Part shown: positions 10,304 to 21,371 of the stretch, in pieces
How positions within the stretch are numbered: position 1 is the stretch's first letter
Layout: each line of letters opens with the position of its first letter
DNA from: Anas platyrhynchos
Lineage: Eukaryota; Chordata; Aves; Anseriformes; Anatidae
Reading direction: 5' to 3'
Assembly: GCF_047663525.1 (NCBI RefSeq)
Contig: NC_092603.1
Location: 1,191,001 to 1,255,000 of the forward strand
Length of the DNA: 64,000 bases
Position numbers and translations under genes: made by a program
Notes under the pieces: generated by a model
What the model was told of the DNA's origin: nothing
The model's database searches: none
Seen by the model: the letters and a program-made list of their open reading frames with translations, nothing else

Positions 10304-11463
10304 TCAGATACTTTCATTATTTACAGTAACACAACAAAGCAGGCATCTAAACAGCATGCACACAAATATTCCTAACACTACTAATGTGATTAGAGCAATG
10401 AACACTTGTTTCAACCATTGGAAGCTGGGCAACCAGGAGGTTAACTTATTCCATATTTCACTAAAACTCCATGAAAGATCATCTTTACTGATCTCATGTA
10501 GGACCCTTGTCTGCTTCCATATTTCTTCCAGGTCGGTAGAGATCCTTCCACTCTGATCTACATACATACAACAACTTGTATTTATTACTGTACAGACTCC
10601 CCCTTAAGCAGCCAGTAACAAGTCTAGGGCCATCCGATTTTGTAATACTACCTGTGATAAACTAGATATCTCTTCTTGTTGAGCCTTTATAGCATCCAGA
10701 GTTTTGTTTTCTAACTTCTCTATAATTGCAGAAATATTAACTATCGCCTTTTCCAATTCACTCACTCCTAACCATGGGATAAACCATCGAACAAAACTAT
10801 GAAAAGCGGTGTGTCTCTCTATCAATGGATTGTTAATTTTTCGTAACCTCGAGGCGCTACATCGTGTATGGTCAAACTGGGGACTACTGCTCCAAGAGTG
10901 CAAGTTCCCTTCCAGTTCTCGGGCAAGACCTTACGGGCTGTATCATTGCATAGCCAATACCACCCTTTTCCTTCTGGAACTGGCCAGCTGGTTGAATTTG
11001 CCCAACTGCTAGTTGTACTAATATCAATTGTTTGATTACAAGATGTCTGATTTCCCACATAAGTAGTACCCGTATTTATACAATCCTGTTTTCCCATACC
11101 CTTAGGCGGGTTACACCTTTGTACACATACATAGTAAGATTCCAATGGCACGAAGCTACTAACTTCTAGTTCCAAAACTTCTTCATATTTTTGACCCCAA
11201 GATGTGTTTTCCCACAAATAAGTCCAAGGTAAGTTTGCAGGCAAGGGAATCCTGATTAACGATACACCCTTATTCCCATGCTGTGGCAGATGGGTGCATA
11301 CCCAACAGTTTGTCTTATTAATTACTTGAGAAATTGTTTGTATCAGGGACAGGTGTAAGTTCTCATCCCAAACTGCCCACCCCGAATCTGAGAACCACAC
11401 CCCTGCAATCATTAGGATCTGGAAAACCATAATTTTGTTGGTCCAATTGGAGTGGTGGTCCAT
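10304..11463 (-). pseudogene. ERV env, broken (unit 1)
   Basis: A gammaretrovirus-type envelope remnant. The surface part is open over 10822-11463 (213 codons) with a hydrophobic leader and a CWVC motif. The transmembrane part lies in another frame (10604-10903), so there is a frame break near 10850-10900. A stop codon (TAA at 10602-10604 region) cuts it just before the CX6CC motif. The final part with the membrane anchor (10304-10567) is open again. The start overlaps the end of integrase (11412-11660) in another frame, as is usual for this virus group. Not a functional envelope gene. Confidence 0.85.
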
Positions 11464-14077
11464 ATCCTCGCCACGGCCTTCTTCACCCTTGAATCGTGGA
11501 TCCTAGCTGCTTGCTCCTTAATCTTAATGGTGGTGTGTGTTGTCAGTAATACCTGGTATGGTCCCGTCCACTTTCCTTCCATTTTTCCTCTAGGGGTTGT
11601 CCTGAAAAAGTCTTTATATATATAATCCCTGAGCTTAAAAGGGTGGATTGGTTGATCCAACCGTCTAGCCCAGGTCCTGAGAACAAATTTATGTACTTTA
11701 TTTAATTCGTTCGATCCTCTCCACTAAATAGAAATGGATACGGCCTTCCATATAAGATTTCAAAGGCACTCAAATTCCCTTTTATTCTAGGTTTAACTCA
11801 AATTCTAAGTAATGCTAAAGGGAGGGATTGAGGTCATGACAAATTAGATTCTTGTCCGATTTTAGCTATTTGTTGTTTAATTAAATGTTTCATTTTTCTA
11901 CCTGTCCACTTGCCTGCGGTCTATAAAGACTATGCAGTTGTCTTTAGAATATCTTTAGAATCTTACTTATCTGTTGTACCACTTGCACACAAAAATGTGA
12001 AACTCTATCAGAAGACATTGCTACTAGAATCCCAAAGCATGGTATTATTTCATTTAACAAGACTTTAACTACTTCTTCTTGCTTTGTTTGTTCGACAGGG
12101 AAAGGCTTCAGGCCTTCCTGAAATCATGTCAGTCAGAACCAGTAAATAACAATACCCCCCTTTTCTAGGGAGTTCTGAAAAATCAATTTGCCACAGTTGC
12201 CCCGAATAATTTCCTTTACTGATTATTCCAAATTTTATTCTATTCTTGGTATTGGGGTTATTGTGTAAGCAAATGCTACATTGTTGAGTTACTTGTTTTA
12301 TTGTTGTATATAAATTTTGTTCCACTAATGTCTGACTCAGGCTCTTATGCAATGTGTCAGCTCCCCGATGTGTTTTATTGTGTTCTGTAAGAACTATGGG
12401 CCATATCAAATTAGAGGGTATTATTACACAGTTATCTTTTAAATATACTCATCTATCTGGTTTCATTTTACCTTTCAAATCTTCAATTAATTTTAAGTCT
12501 TCTTTTGTATAATTTGGCTTTTTGGTTCATATATATAGTTTGGATTTTACCGTCTGGTATTAAAGACAATGCCTTCACCTCAGTTATTTCAGCTGCCTGT
12601 TTAGCCTCCTGATCTGCCAATCGATTTCCAATTTCAAAATCAGAGTTTCCCTTTTGGTGTCCTTGACAATGCATCATAGCTACCTTTTCTGATTGTTTTA
12701 CAGCCTGTAACAATTTTAAAATTTCTTCAGCATGTTTTCTTTTTGTTTTCCCTGAGCAGTCAGCAATCCACGTTCTTTCCATATCGCTCCATGAGCATGT
12801 ACCACGCCGAATGCTTATTTAGAGTCTGTCCAAATATTTATTTTCCTTCCTGCTGCTAGTTCCAGTGCTCGCATAAGAGCAATTATCTCTGCTTTCTGGG
12901 TGGACGTCCCAGGGGGTAATGGTTTGGACTTGATTACCTGTTGAGTGGTTGTAATGGCGTACCCTGCCTTACGTTGTCCTTGTTTCACAAAGCTGCTCCC
13001 ATCAGTATACCAAGAGTCGTCAGCATCTTCTAAAGATTCTTCCTTAAAATCGGGTTGATTAGAATACACAGTGTCCATTGTTTCTATACAATCACGGGTT
13101 ATGGGTTCATCCAGAGTTCCACTAAGGAAAGAAGCTGGATTTATGATGTTAGTGACCACAGTTTCCACATCATCTTGTTCTACTAATATTGCTTGATATT
13201 TTAAAATCATCAATTCTTGTTTAAGTTGTTTAAAGACTTTTTGTGCTTCTCCAGTCCAGACTAACTTTGACTGGTTAATCGTTATCAAATCACATAGAGG
13301 CTTTACCAATAGTCCATAATTATAAATCCAAAGGCGACACCAACCTGTCATTCCTAAAAAGGTTTGTAGCTCCTTTACCGTTTGAGGTTCTGAGGTCCGG
13401 CAAATGACTTCCTTACGTTCAGTTCCTAGTTGTCGTTGTCCTCCTGAAATTTCAAATCCCAGATAGGTCACACTTTGTTGAGCCAGCTGGACTTTCTGTC
13501 AAGAGACTCGATATCCATTTAAACCCAGAAAATTAAGAAGACTTATAGTCCATTGAATGCAGCTCCCTTTAGTCTCGGTAGCTATTAAGAGATCATCTAC
13601 CTATTGTAACAAAGCACCTTCAGTGTCCGGAGGCATCCAAGTTTTGAGTTCCCTTGCTAATTGGTTTCCAAAAGTAGTGGGGCTATTCTTGAATCCTTGA
13701 GGCAGTGCTGTCCACGTAAGCTGCGTCTTTCTGCCTGAATTGGGATTTTCCCATTCAAAGGCAAATAGGTTTTGGCTTTCTGTGGCTAAGGTTAGGCAGA
13801 AGAAGGCATCTTTTAAATCCAGTACGGTAAACCAGACTTGGCTATTCTTTAATTTAGTCAGCAAAGCATAAGGGTTTGCCACTACTGGATGTATATCCTC
13901 GGTGATTTTATTTATGGCCCTCAAATCCTGAACTAACCTATAGCTTTTTCATCTGCCTTTTTAATTGCCAATATGGGTGTATTGTATTCTGATTCGCATT
14001 CAATCAATAATCCGTACTGTAAAAATTTATCAATTATCTCTTTAATTCCTTTCCTATCTTTCATATTATAATATTAT
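11412..14077 (-). pseudogene. ERV pol, broken (unit 1): RT, RNase H, integrase
   Basis: In viral order: reverse transcriptase 13924-13601, ending in a TAG exactly where the tyrosine of the catalytic YVDD should be; reverse transcriptase end and RNase H start 13471-12815; RNase H end 12782-12483; integrase zinc-binding region and first catalytic part 12409-12065; integrase C-terminus 11660-11412. Several stops and shifts separate the pieces. The upstream end is cut at the junction with the promoter module at 14078. Relationship to class I elements is judged from the FLG..G.CRLWI region and the env type. Confidence 0.88.
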
Positions 14078-14441
14078 AATATTTCACAACCAAATGCCCG
14101 AAACTGGGGATATTTCCCCATATTTCAGCCTCCTTGGAGAGGCCTCAGGCCTCCGCCATTACAGGGCTGAAGACTACAACTCCCATCATCCCCTGCGCGC
14201 GGGACCCGGCTCCAGGCTGGGCGGGCGCAAGGCGCAAAGCGCAGTGGCGGGGGCGGGGCGTCCGCCATTTTGTGCACGTATGTGACCAATGGGGGCGATG
14301 GGGAGGGGGTTGGCTCTCGGCTCTTAAAGGGGGCACGGCCCCAGGGTGGGGCCCCCTCGCGTTACCGTGGGGAAGGGCCCGGCGGAGGGGGGTCGGGCGG
14401 CGGGGGGAGCGTCGTGAGCGTCGTGAGGCTTTCCTCGCCGA
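14078..14441 (+). promoter_or_regulatory. Promoter module, copy P2
   Basis: Apparently identical to P1: same motifs and same internal deletion. Confidence 0.65.
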
Positions 14442-15018
14442 GCCACGGCGCTGCGTGCGGCCATCGGGTGCAAAGTTCGGGCATTGAAAGAAGGGAGCGA
14501 GCGAGAGGAGAACGAGGAAAAAAAAAAAATAAAAAATAAATAAAAATAAATAAAAATAAAAAAATAAATAAAATTAAAATAAATAAAATTAAAATAAAAT
14601 TAAAAATAAATAAATAAATAAATAAAACACAGCACAAATGCAAAAAGAAAGGCGAGGGAGTGACGAAGAGGGTGGGAAAAGGGGCAAAGGAGCAAATAAC
14701 GAAGTAAATAAATAAACTTTAAAGCAATGAAAGAAAAAAAGTTGGGAAGCCCGCCCTGGCTGGCTGCTCCTTTCCTTCCCGTTTCAGCCCCGAGCCGAGC
14801 GCTGCTCGCTCAGCTGGCCCCGAATTTCGCTGCTCGGAGGCGAACTTACCTTCTGAGTGTCTTCTCCGGTGTGGATTGTTGCAATAATGTGCGGAGATTA
14901 AATAAATCACAAAGGACAGCCCCCCCGTTACGTAAGCTGTTGCTTTTGCCCAATGCCTGGCCACGGCTACGCAGTCACATATAGGAAGTAAATAGTTAAA
15001 TAAAAAACCCCGTTCATT

Positions 15019-15597
15019 TGAAACTGATTCAAAGATCGAAGCCGAAATTCCTTTAAGTGGTATATTCTTTATTGCAGCGCTGGATGCACGGGGGATCTCT
15101 CCACCTATCGTGCATACCCAAAGCGGAAAGCAGTCTTGAATTTATACAATCAATCTATCAATATTCTACAAGCGCCTATACATATTCCTTACCTATCCCC
15201 GCCTTCCCTCGCTTCTCATGCTAATTAGCCTTTTGGCACCTTACGCCTGCGTAGAGCCTCCCAAGAATTGTGGGCAGGGGTCTTTGGGACGTGGGCAGGG
15301 GTCTCTGGGAGGAAGACCCCGAGTCTTCCTCACAGTGTACTTTTCACCTTTGGTCAGGAATCTGCTGAATTGGCACGTTTCTTAATTGCGAGAGCTGGTT
15401 GTTGCCAATTCTTCCGTTTGTTGTATCTTTATAATGAATTCCTATGTCCAATTTTGAGATTTATAGTCCTTACATTTGTTTCTCTGTCCGTCTGCCGCTT
15501 CCTTATCATGAGTTCCAGTGTCTTGTTTCGAGATATACAGTCCATGTCTGGGGATTGTCCTTGCCTCCCCAATGCCTCCCCAATGCCTCCTTAATCA
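15019..15597 (-). mobile_element. ERV 3' LTR, unit 2
   Basis: Same sequence and same TG...CA borders as 9688-10266. The polypurine tract lies at 15598-15617 (minus strand). Confidence 0.7.
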
Positions 15598-15634
15598 ATC
15601 CCCCCTTTTCTTTTCCCATGCAAATTCTTTTGCA

Positions 15635-16794
15635 TCAGATACTTTCATTATTTACAGTAACACAACAAAGCAGGCATCTAAACAGCATGCACACAAATAT
15701 TCCTAACACTACTAATGTGATTAGAGCAATGAACACTTGTTTCAACCATTGGAAGCTGGGCAACCAGGAGGTTAACTTATTCCATATTTCACTAAAACTC
15801 CATGAAAGATCATCTTTACTGATCTCATGTAGGACCCTTGTCTGCTTCCATATTTCTTCCAGGTCGGTAGAGATCCTTCCACTCTGATCTACATACATAC
15901 AACAACTTGTATTTATTACTGTACAGACTCCCCCTTAAGCAGCCAGTAACAAGTCTAGGGCCATCCGATTTTGTAATACTACCTGTGATAAACTAGATAT
16001 CTCTTCTTGTTGAGCCTTTATAGCATCCAGAGTTTTGTTTTCTAACTTCTCTATAATTGCAGAAATATTAACTATCGCCTTTTCCAATTCACTCACTCCT
16101 AACCATGGGATAAACCATCGAACAAAACTATGAAAAGCGGTGTGTCTCTCTATCAATGGATTGTTAATTTTTCGTAACCTCGAGGCGCTACATCGTGTAT
16201 GGTCAAACTGGGGACTACTGCTCCAAGAGTGCAAGTTCCCTTCCAGTTCTCGGGCAAGACCTTACGGGCTGTATCATTGCATAGCCAATACCACCCTTTT
16301 CCTTCTGGAACTGGCCAGCTGGTTGAATTTGCCCAACTGCTAGTTGTACTAATATCAATTGTTTGATTACAAGATGTCTGATTTCCCACATAAGTAGTAC
16401 CCGTATTTATACAATCCTGTTTTCCCATACCCTTAGGCGGGTTACACCTTTGTACACATACATAGTAAGATTCCAATGGCACGAAGCTACTAACTTCTAG
16501 TTCCAAAACTTCTTCATATTTTTGACCCCAAGATGTGTTTTCCCACAAATAAGTCCAAGGTAAGTTTGCAGGCAAGGGAATCCTGATTAACGATACACCC
16601 TTATTCCCATGCTGTGGCAGATGGGTGCATACCCAACAGTTTGTCTTATTAATTACTTGAGAAATTGTTTGTATCAGGGACAGGTGTAAGTTCTCATCCC
16701 AAACTGCCCACCCCGAATCTGAGAACCACACCCCTGCAATCATTAGGATCTGGAAAACCATAATTTTGTTGGTCCAATTGGAGTGGTGGTCCAT
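15635..16794 (-). pseudogene. ERV env, broken (unit 2)
   Basis: Same breaks as the unit 1 env: surface part open 16153-16794, transmembrane part in another frame 15935-16234, stop before CX6CC, anchor part 15635-15898. The shared breaks show the damage came before the duplication. Confidence 0.85.
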
Positions 16795-19408
16795 ATCCTC
16801 GCCACGGCCTTCTTCACCCTTGAATCGTGGATCCTAGCTGCTTGCTCCTTAATCTTAATGGTGGTGTGTGTTGTCAGTAATACCTGGTATGGTCCCGTCC
16901 ACTTTCCTTCCATTTTTCCTCTAGGGGTTGTCCTGAAAAAGTCTTTATATATATAATCCCTGAGCTTAAAAGGGTGGATTGGTTGATCCAACCGTCTAGC
17001 CCAGGTCCTGAGAACAAATTTATGTACTTTATTTAATTCGTTCGATCCTCTCCACTAAATAGAAATGGATACGGCCTTCCATATAAGATTTCAAAGGCAC
17101 TCAAATTCCCTTTTATTCTAGGTTTAACTCAAATTCTAAGTAATGCTAAAGGGAGGGATTGAGGTCATGACAAATTAGATTCTTGTCCGATTTTAGCTAT
17201 TTGTTGTTTAATTAAATGTTTCATTTTTCTACCTGTCCACTTGCCTGCGGTCTATAAAGACTATGCAGTTGTCTTTAGAATATCTTTAGAATCTTACTTA
17301 TCTGTTGTACCACTTGCACACAAAAATGTGAAACTCTATCAGAAGACATTGCTACTAGAATCCCAAAGCATGGTATTATTTCATTTAACAAGACTTTAAC
17401 TACTTCTTCTTGCTTTGTTTGTTCGACAGGGAAAGGCTTCAGGCCTTCCTGAAATCATGTCAGTCAGAACCAGTAAATAACAATACCCCCCTTTTCTAGG
17501 GAGTTCTGAAAAATCAATTTGCCACAGTTGCCCCGAATAATTTCCTTTACTGATTATTCCAAATTTTATTCTATTCTTGGTATTGGGGTTATTGTGTAAG
17601 CAAATGCTACATTGTTGAGTTACTTGTTTTATTGTTGTATATAAATTTTGTTCCACTAATGTCTGACTCAGGCTCTTATGCAATGTGTCAGCTCCCCGAT
17701 GTGTTTTATTGTGTTCTGTAAGAACTATGGGCCATATCAAATTAGAGGGTATTATTACACAGTTATCTTTTAAATATACTCATCTATCTGGTTTCATTTT
17801 ACCTTTCAAATCTTCAATTAATTTTAAGTCTTCTTTTGTATAATTTGGCTTTTTGGTTCATATATATAGTTTGGATTTTACCGTCTGGTATTAAAGACAA
17901 TGCCTTCACCTCAGTTATTTCAGCTGCCTGTTTAGCCTCCTGATCTGCCAATCGATTTCCAATTTCAAAATCAGAGTTTCCCTTTTGGTGTCCTTGACAA
18001 TGCATCATAGCTACCTTTTCTGATTGTTTTACAGCCTGTAACAATTTTAAAATTTCTTCAGCATGTTTTCTTTTTGTTTTCCCTGAGCAGTCAGCAATCC
18101 ACGTTCTTTCCATATCGCTCCATGAGCATGTACCACGCCGAATGCTTATTTAGAGTCTGTCCAAATATTTATTTTCCTTCCTGCTGCTAGTTCCAGTGCT
18201 CGCATAAGAGCAATTATCTCTGCTTTCTGGGTGGACGTCCCAGGGGGTAATGGTTTGGACTTGATTACCTGTTGAGTGGTTGTAATGGCGTACCCTGCCT
18301 TACGTTGTCCTTGTTTCACAAAGCTGCTCCCATCAGTATACCAAGAGTCGTCAGCATCTTCTAAAGATTCTTCCTTAAAATCGGGTTGATTAGAATACAC
18401 AGTGTCCATTGTTTCTATACAATCACGGGTTATGGGTTCATCCAGAGTTCCACTAAGGAAAGAAGCTGGATTTATGATGTTAGTGACCACAGTTTCCACA
18501 TCATCTTGTTCTACTAATATTGCTTGATATTTTAAAATCATCAATTCTTGTTTAAGTTGTTTAAAGACTTTTTGTGCTTCTCCAGTCCAGACTAACTTTG
18601 ACTGGTTAATCGTTATCAAATCACATAGAGGCTTTACCAATAGTCCATAATTATAAATCCAAAGGCGACACCAACCTGTCATTCCTAAAAAGGTTTGTAG
18701 CTCCTTTACCGTTTGAGGTTCTGAGGTCCGGCAAATGACTTCCTTACGTTCAGTTCCTAGTTGTCGTTGTCCTCCTGAAATTTCAAATCCCAGATAGGTC
18801 ACACTTTGTTGAGCCAGCTGGACTTTCTGTCAAGAGACTCGATATCCATTTAAACCCAGAAAATTAAGAAGACTTATAGTCCATTGAATGCAGCTCCCTT
18901 TAGTCTCGGTAGCTATTAAGAGATCATCTACCTATTGTAACAAAGCACCTTCAGTGTCCGGAGGCATCCAAGTTTTGAGTTCCCTTGCTAATTGGTTTCC
19001 AAAAGTAGTGGGGCTATTCTTGAATCCTTGAGGTAGTGCTGTCCACATAAGCTGCGTCTTTCTGCCTGAATCGGGATTTTCCCATTCAAAGGCAAATAGG
19101 TTTTGGCTTTCTGTGGCTAAGGCTAGGCAGAAGAAGGCGTCTTTTAAATCCAGTACGGTAAACCAGACTTGACTATTCTTTAATTTAGTCAGCAAAGCAT
19201 AAGGGTTTGCCACTACTGGATGTATATCCTCGGTGATTTTATTTATGGCCCTCAAATCCTGAACTAACCTATAGCTTTTTCATCTGCCTTTTTAATTGGC
19301 AATATGGGTGTATTGTATTCTGATTCGCATTCAATCAATAATCCGTACTGTAAAAATTTATCAATTATCTCTTTAATTCCTTTCCTATCTTTCATATTAT
19401 AATATTAT
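16743..19408 (-). pseudogene. ERV pol, broken (unit 2)
   Basis: Same pieces as unit 1: reverse transcriptase 19255-18932 with the TAG at the YVDD tyrosine (18932-18934), RT/RNase H 18802-18146, RNase H 18113-17814, integrase 17740-17396 and 16991-16743. The reverse transcriptase part has a few amino acid changes against unit 1, all in the diverged right end. Confidence 0.88.
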
Positions 19409-19850
19409 AATATTTCACAACCAAATGCCCGAAACTGGGGATATTTCCCCCTATTTCAGCCTCCTTTGAGAGGCCTCAGGCCTCCGCCATTACAGGGCCG
19501 AAGACTACAACTCCCATCATCCCCTGCGCGCGGGACCCGGCTCCAGGCCGGGCGGGCGCAAGGCGCAGGGCGCATGCGCAATGGCGGGGGCGGGGCGTCC
19601 GCCATTTTGTGCCGCTTCCTGAGCAGTGTGAGCGATGGGGGGGGGAGGGGGTGGCTCTCGGCTCTTAAAGGGGGCACGGCCTCAGGGTGGGGTCCGCTCG
19701 GGTTACGGTGGAGAAGGGCCCGGCGGAGCGCGCTGAGGGGAGGACGAGGAGGCTCCGGTGCGGGTCGCGGCGGCGGAGCGGAGCTTGGCCCCTTCTCCAT
19801 CATGGCCCCGCCTTCCCCGCTGCGGGGCCCGCTTTAAGGAGCGGCGGCGG
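19409..19850 (+). promoter_or_regulatory. Promoter module, copy P' (ZNF692 side)
   Basis: The longest copy. It has the ACTACAACTCCCATCATCCC element (about 19503-19522), a perfect NRF1-type palindrome GCGCATGCGCA (about 19569-19579) missing from the other copies, GC box, CCGCCATTTTG (about 19598-19608) and CTTAAAGG, then CGGCGGAGCGGAGCTTGG and TCCATCATGGCCCCGCC. It lies upstream of ZNF692 in the right orientation and is likely its promoter, which is inference. Confidence 0.7.
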
Positions 19851-19859
19851 CGGGAGCGG

Positions 19860-20095
19860 GGTCGGGCGGCGGGGGGGGGGGGGGGGGAGCGTCGTGAGGG
19901 GGTGGGGGCGGGGCTAATTGATGAGGGGGCGGGGCTACGGAGATGAGGGGGCGGGGCCAAATGGGGCGGTGGGCGGGGCTAAGGGGAGTGGGCGTGGCCA
20001 ATCAGGGCGAGGGCTGCGGTTGGGGGCGTGGCCATGAGAGGTGGGGGCGGGGCTTAGAGGGGTGTGGCCAGGAGGGGGCGGGGTTTAAGCAGCTC
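19860..20095. promoter_or_regulatory. GC-box cluster
   Basis: At least seven GGGGCGGGGC or GGGCGTGGC boxes (Sp1/KLF type) spaced 20-35 bases, plus one CCAAT (GGCCAATCA, about 19996-20004). It continues the CpG island of the ZNF692 promoter region. Confidence 0.6.
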
Positions 20096-20139
20096 GGGGG
20101 GGGGGGCTCCTGGCCTTTGGGGTCTCCCCCTGAGACCCT

Positions 20140-21370
20140 GGCCCCAGCCCCCCCCCAGACCCCCCCATCACCCCCCCAGACCCCCCCTCACCCCCTTTAT
20201 CCCCCTCCCAACCCCCCCCCTCACCCCCTTATCACCCCCAGACCCCCCCCAGACCCCTCCCTCACTCCCATATCACCCCCCCAGACTCCCCCCTCAACCC
20301 CTTATCACTCCCCCAGCCCCCCCTCACCCCGCCAGACCCTCCCTCACCCCCTCAGACCCCCCCCTTACCCCCCTCATCACCCCCCCAGTGACCCCCTCAC
20401 CCCCCCCAGACCCCCTTATCACCCCCCCAGCCCCCTCCTCACCCCCCTTATCACCCCCCCTCACCCCCTCATCACCCCCCCAGACCCCCCCTCACCCCCT
20501 TATCATCCCCCTAGACCCCCCCTCACCTCCTTATCACCCCCTTATCACCCCCCCAGACTCCCCCCTCAACCCCTTATCACCCCACCAGACCCTCCCTCAC
20601 CCCCTCAGACCCCCCCCTTACCCCCCTCATCACCCCCCCAGACCCCTCCTCACCCCCTTATCACCCCCTTATCACCCCCCAGACCCCCCCTCATCACCTC
20701 CCTAGACCCCCCCCTTACCCCCTCATCACCCCCCCAGACCCCTCATCACCCCCCTCACCCCCTCATCACCCCCTCAGACCCCCCCCTTTACCCCCCATCA
20801 CCCCCCCAGACCACCCCCTTATCACCCCCACTCACCCCCCCTCACCTCCTTATCACCCCCTTATCACCCCCCCAGACTCCCCCCTCAACCCCTTATCACC
20901 CCCCCAGCCCCCCCTCACCCCACCAGACCCTCCCTCACCCCCTCAGACCCCCCCACTCACCCCCTTATCACCCCCTCAGACCCCCCCCCCACCCCCTCAT
21001 CACCTCCCCAGACCCCCTTATCACCCCCCAGACCCCCCCATCACCCCCCCAGACCTCCCCTCATCACCCCCTTATCACCCCTCCTCACCCCCTCCTCACC
21101 CCCTCCTCACCCCCCCAGACCTCCCCTCACCCCCTCATCACCCCCCAGACCCCCCTCACCCCCTTATCACCCCCCCACACCCCTCCTCACCCCCTTATCA
21201 CCCCCCCAGACCCCCCCACAACACCCCCCTTACCCCCTCCTCACCCCCTCCTCACCCCCTCCTCACCCCCTGAGACCCCTCTCACCCCCTCCTCACCCCT
21301 CAGACCCCGCCCCAGACCCCCTTATCACCCCCTTATCACCCCCTTATCACCCCCCCAGGACCCCCCCCCC
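20140..21370. repeat. C-rich minisatellite next to the ZNF692 start
   Basis: About 1.2 kb built from variants of CCCCCAGACCCCCCCTCA and CCCCCTTATCACC, almost without G on the + strand apart from CAG. It ends directly at the C run before the ZNF692 ATG (21372). The minus strand is a long series of G5-G7 runs, a strong G-quadruplex candidate; the plus strand could form i-motifs. A proline-rich open frame across it is a by-product of the repeat. Confidence 0.9.
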
Positions 21371-21371
21371 C

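Larger units (their letters stand above)
8747..14077. repeat. Tandem repeat unit 1 (5,331 bp): promoter module + ERV 3' half
   Basis: The whole interval is repeated at 14078-19408 with a constant offset of 5,331. The order is promoter module P1, a GC-rich then A/T-rich spacer, a single LTR, env and the 3' two thirds of pol (all viral parts on -). Differences from unit 2 are seen only in about the last 390 bases. The viral 5' half (5' LTR, gag, protease) is missing, replaced by the module that starts at each junction. Confidence 0.93.
14078..19408. repeat. Tandem repeat unit 2 (5,331 bp)
   Basis: Same order as unit 1. Comparison by eye finds no difference over roughly 14078-19030. At least seven substitutions occur in the last 390 bases (for example 19034, 19048, 19072, 19124, 19138, 19172, 19297). 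That right end therefore belongs to a different lineage from the right ends of copy 0 and unit 1. Confidence 0.93.

Noticed and set aside
7411-19408. Possibility of an intact, active endogenous retrovirus
   Set aside because: No gag, protease or 5' LTR; pol and env carry stops and frame breaks in each full unit.
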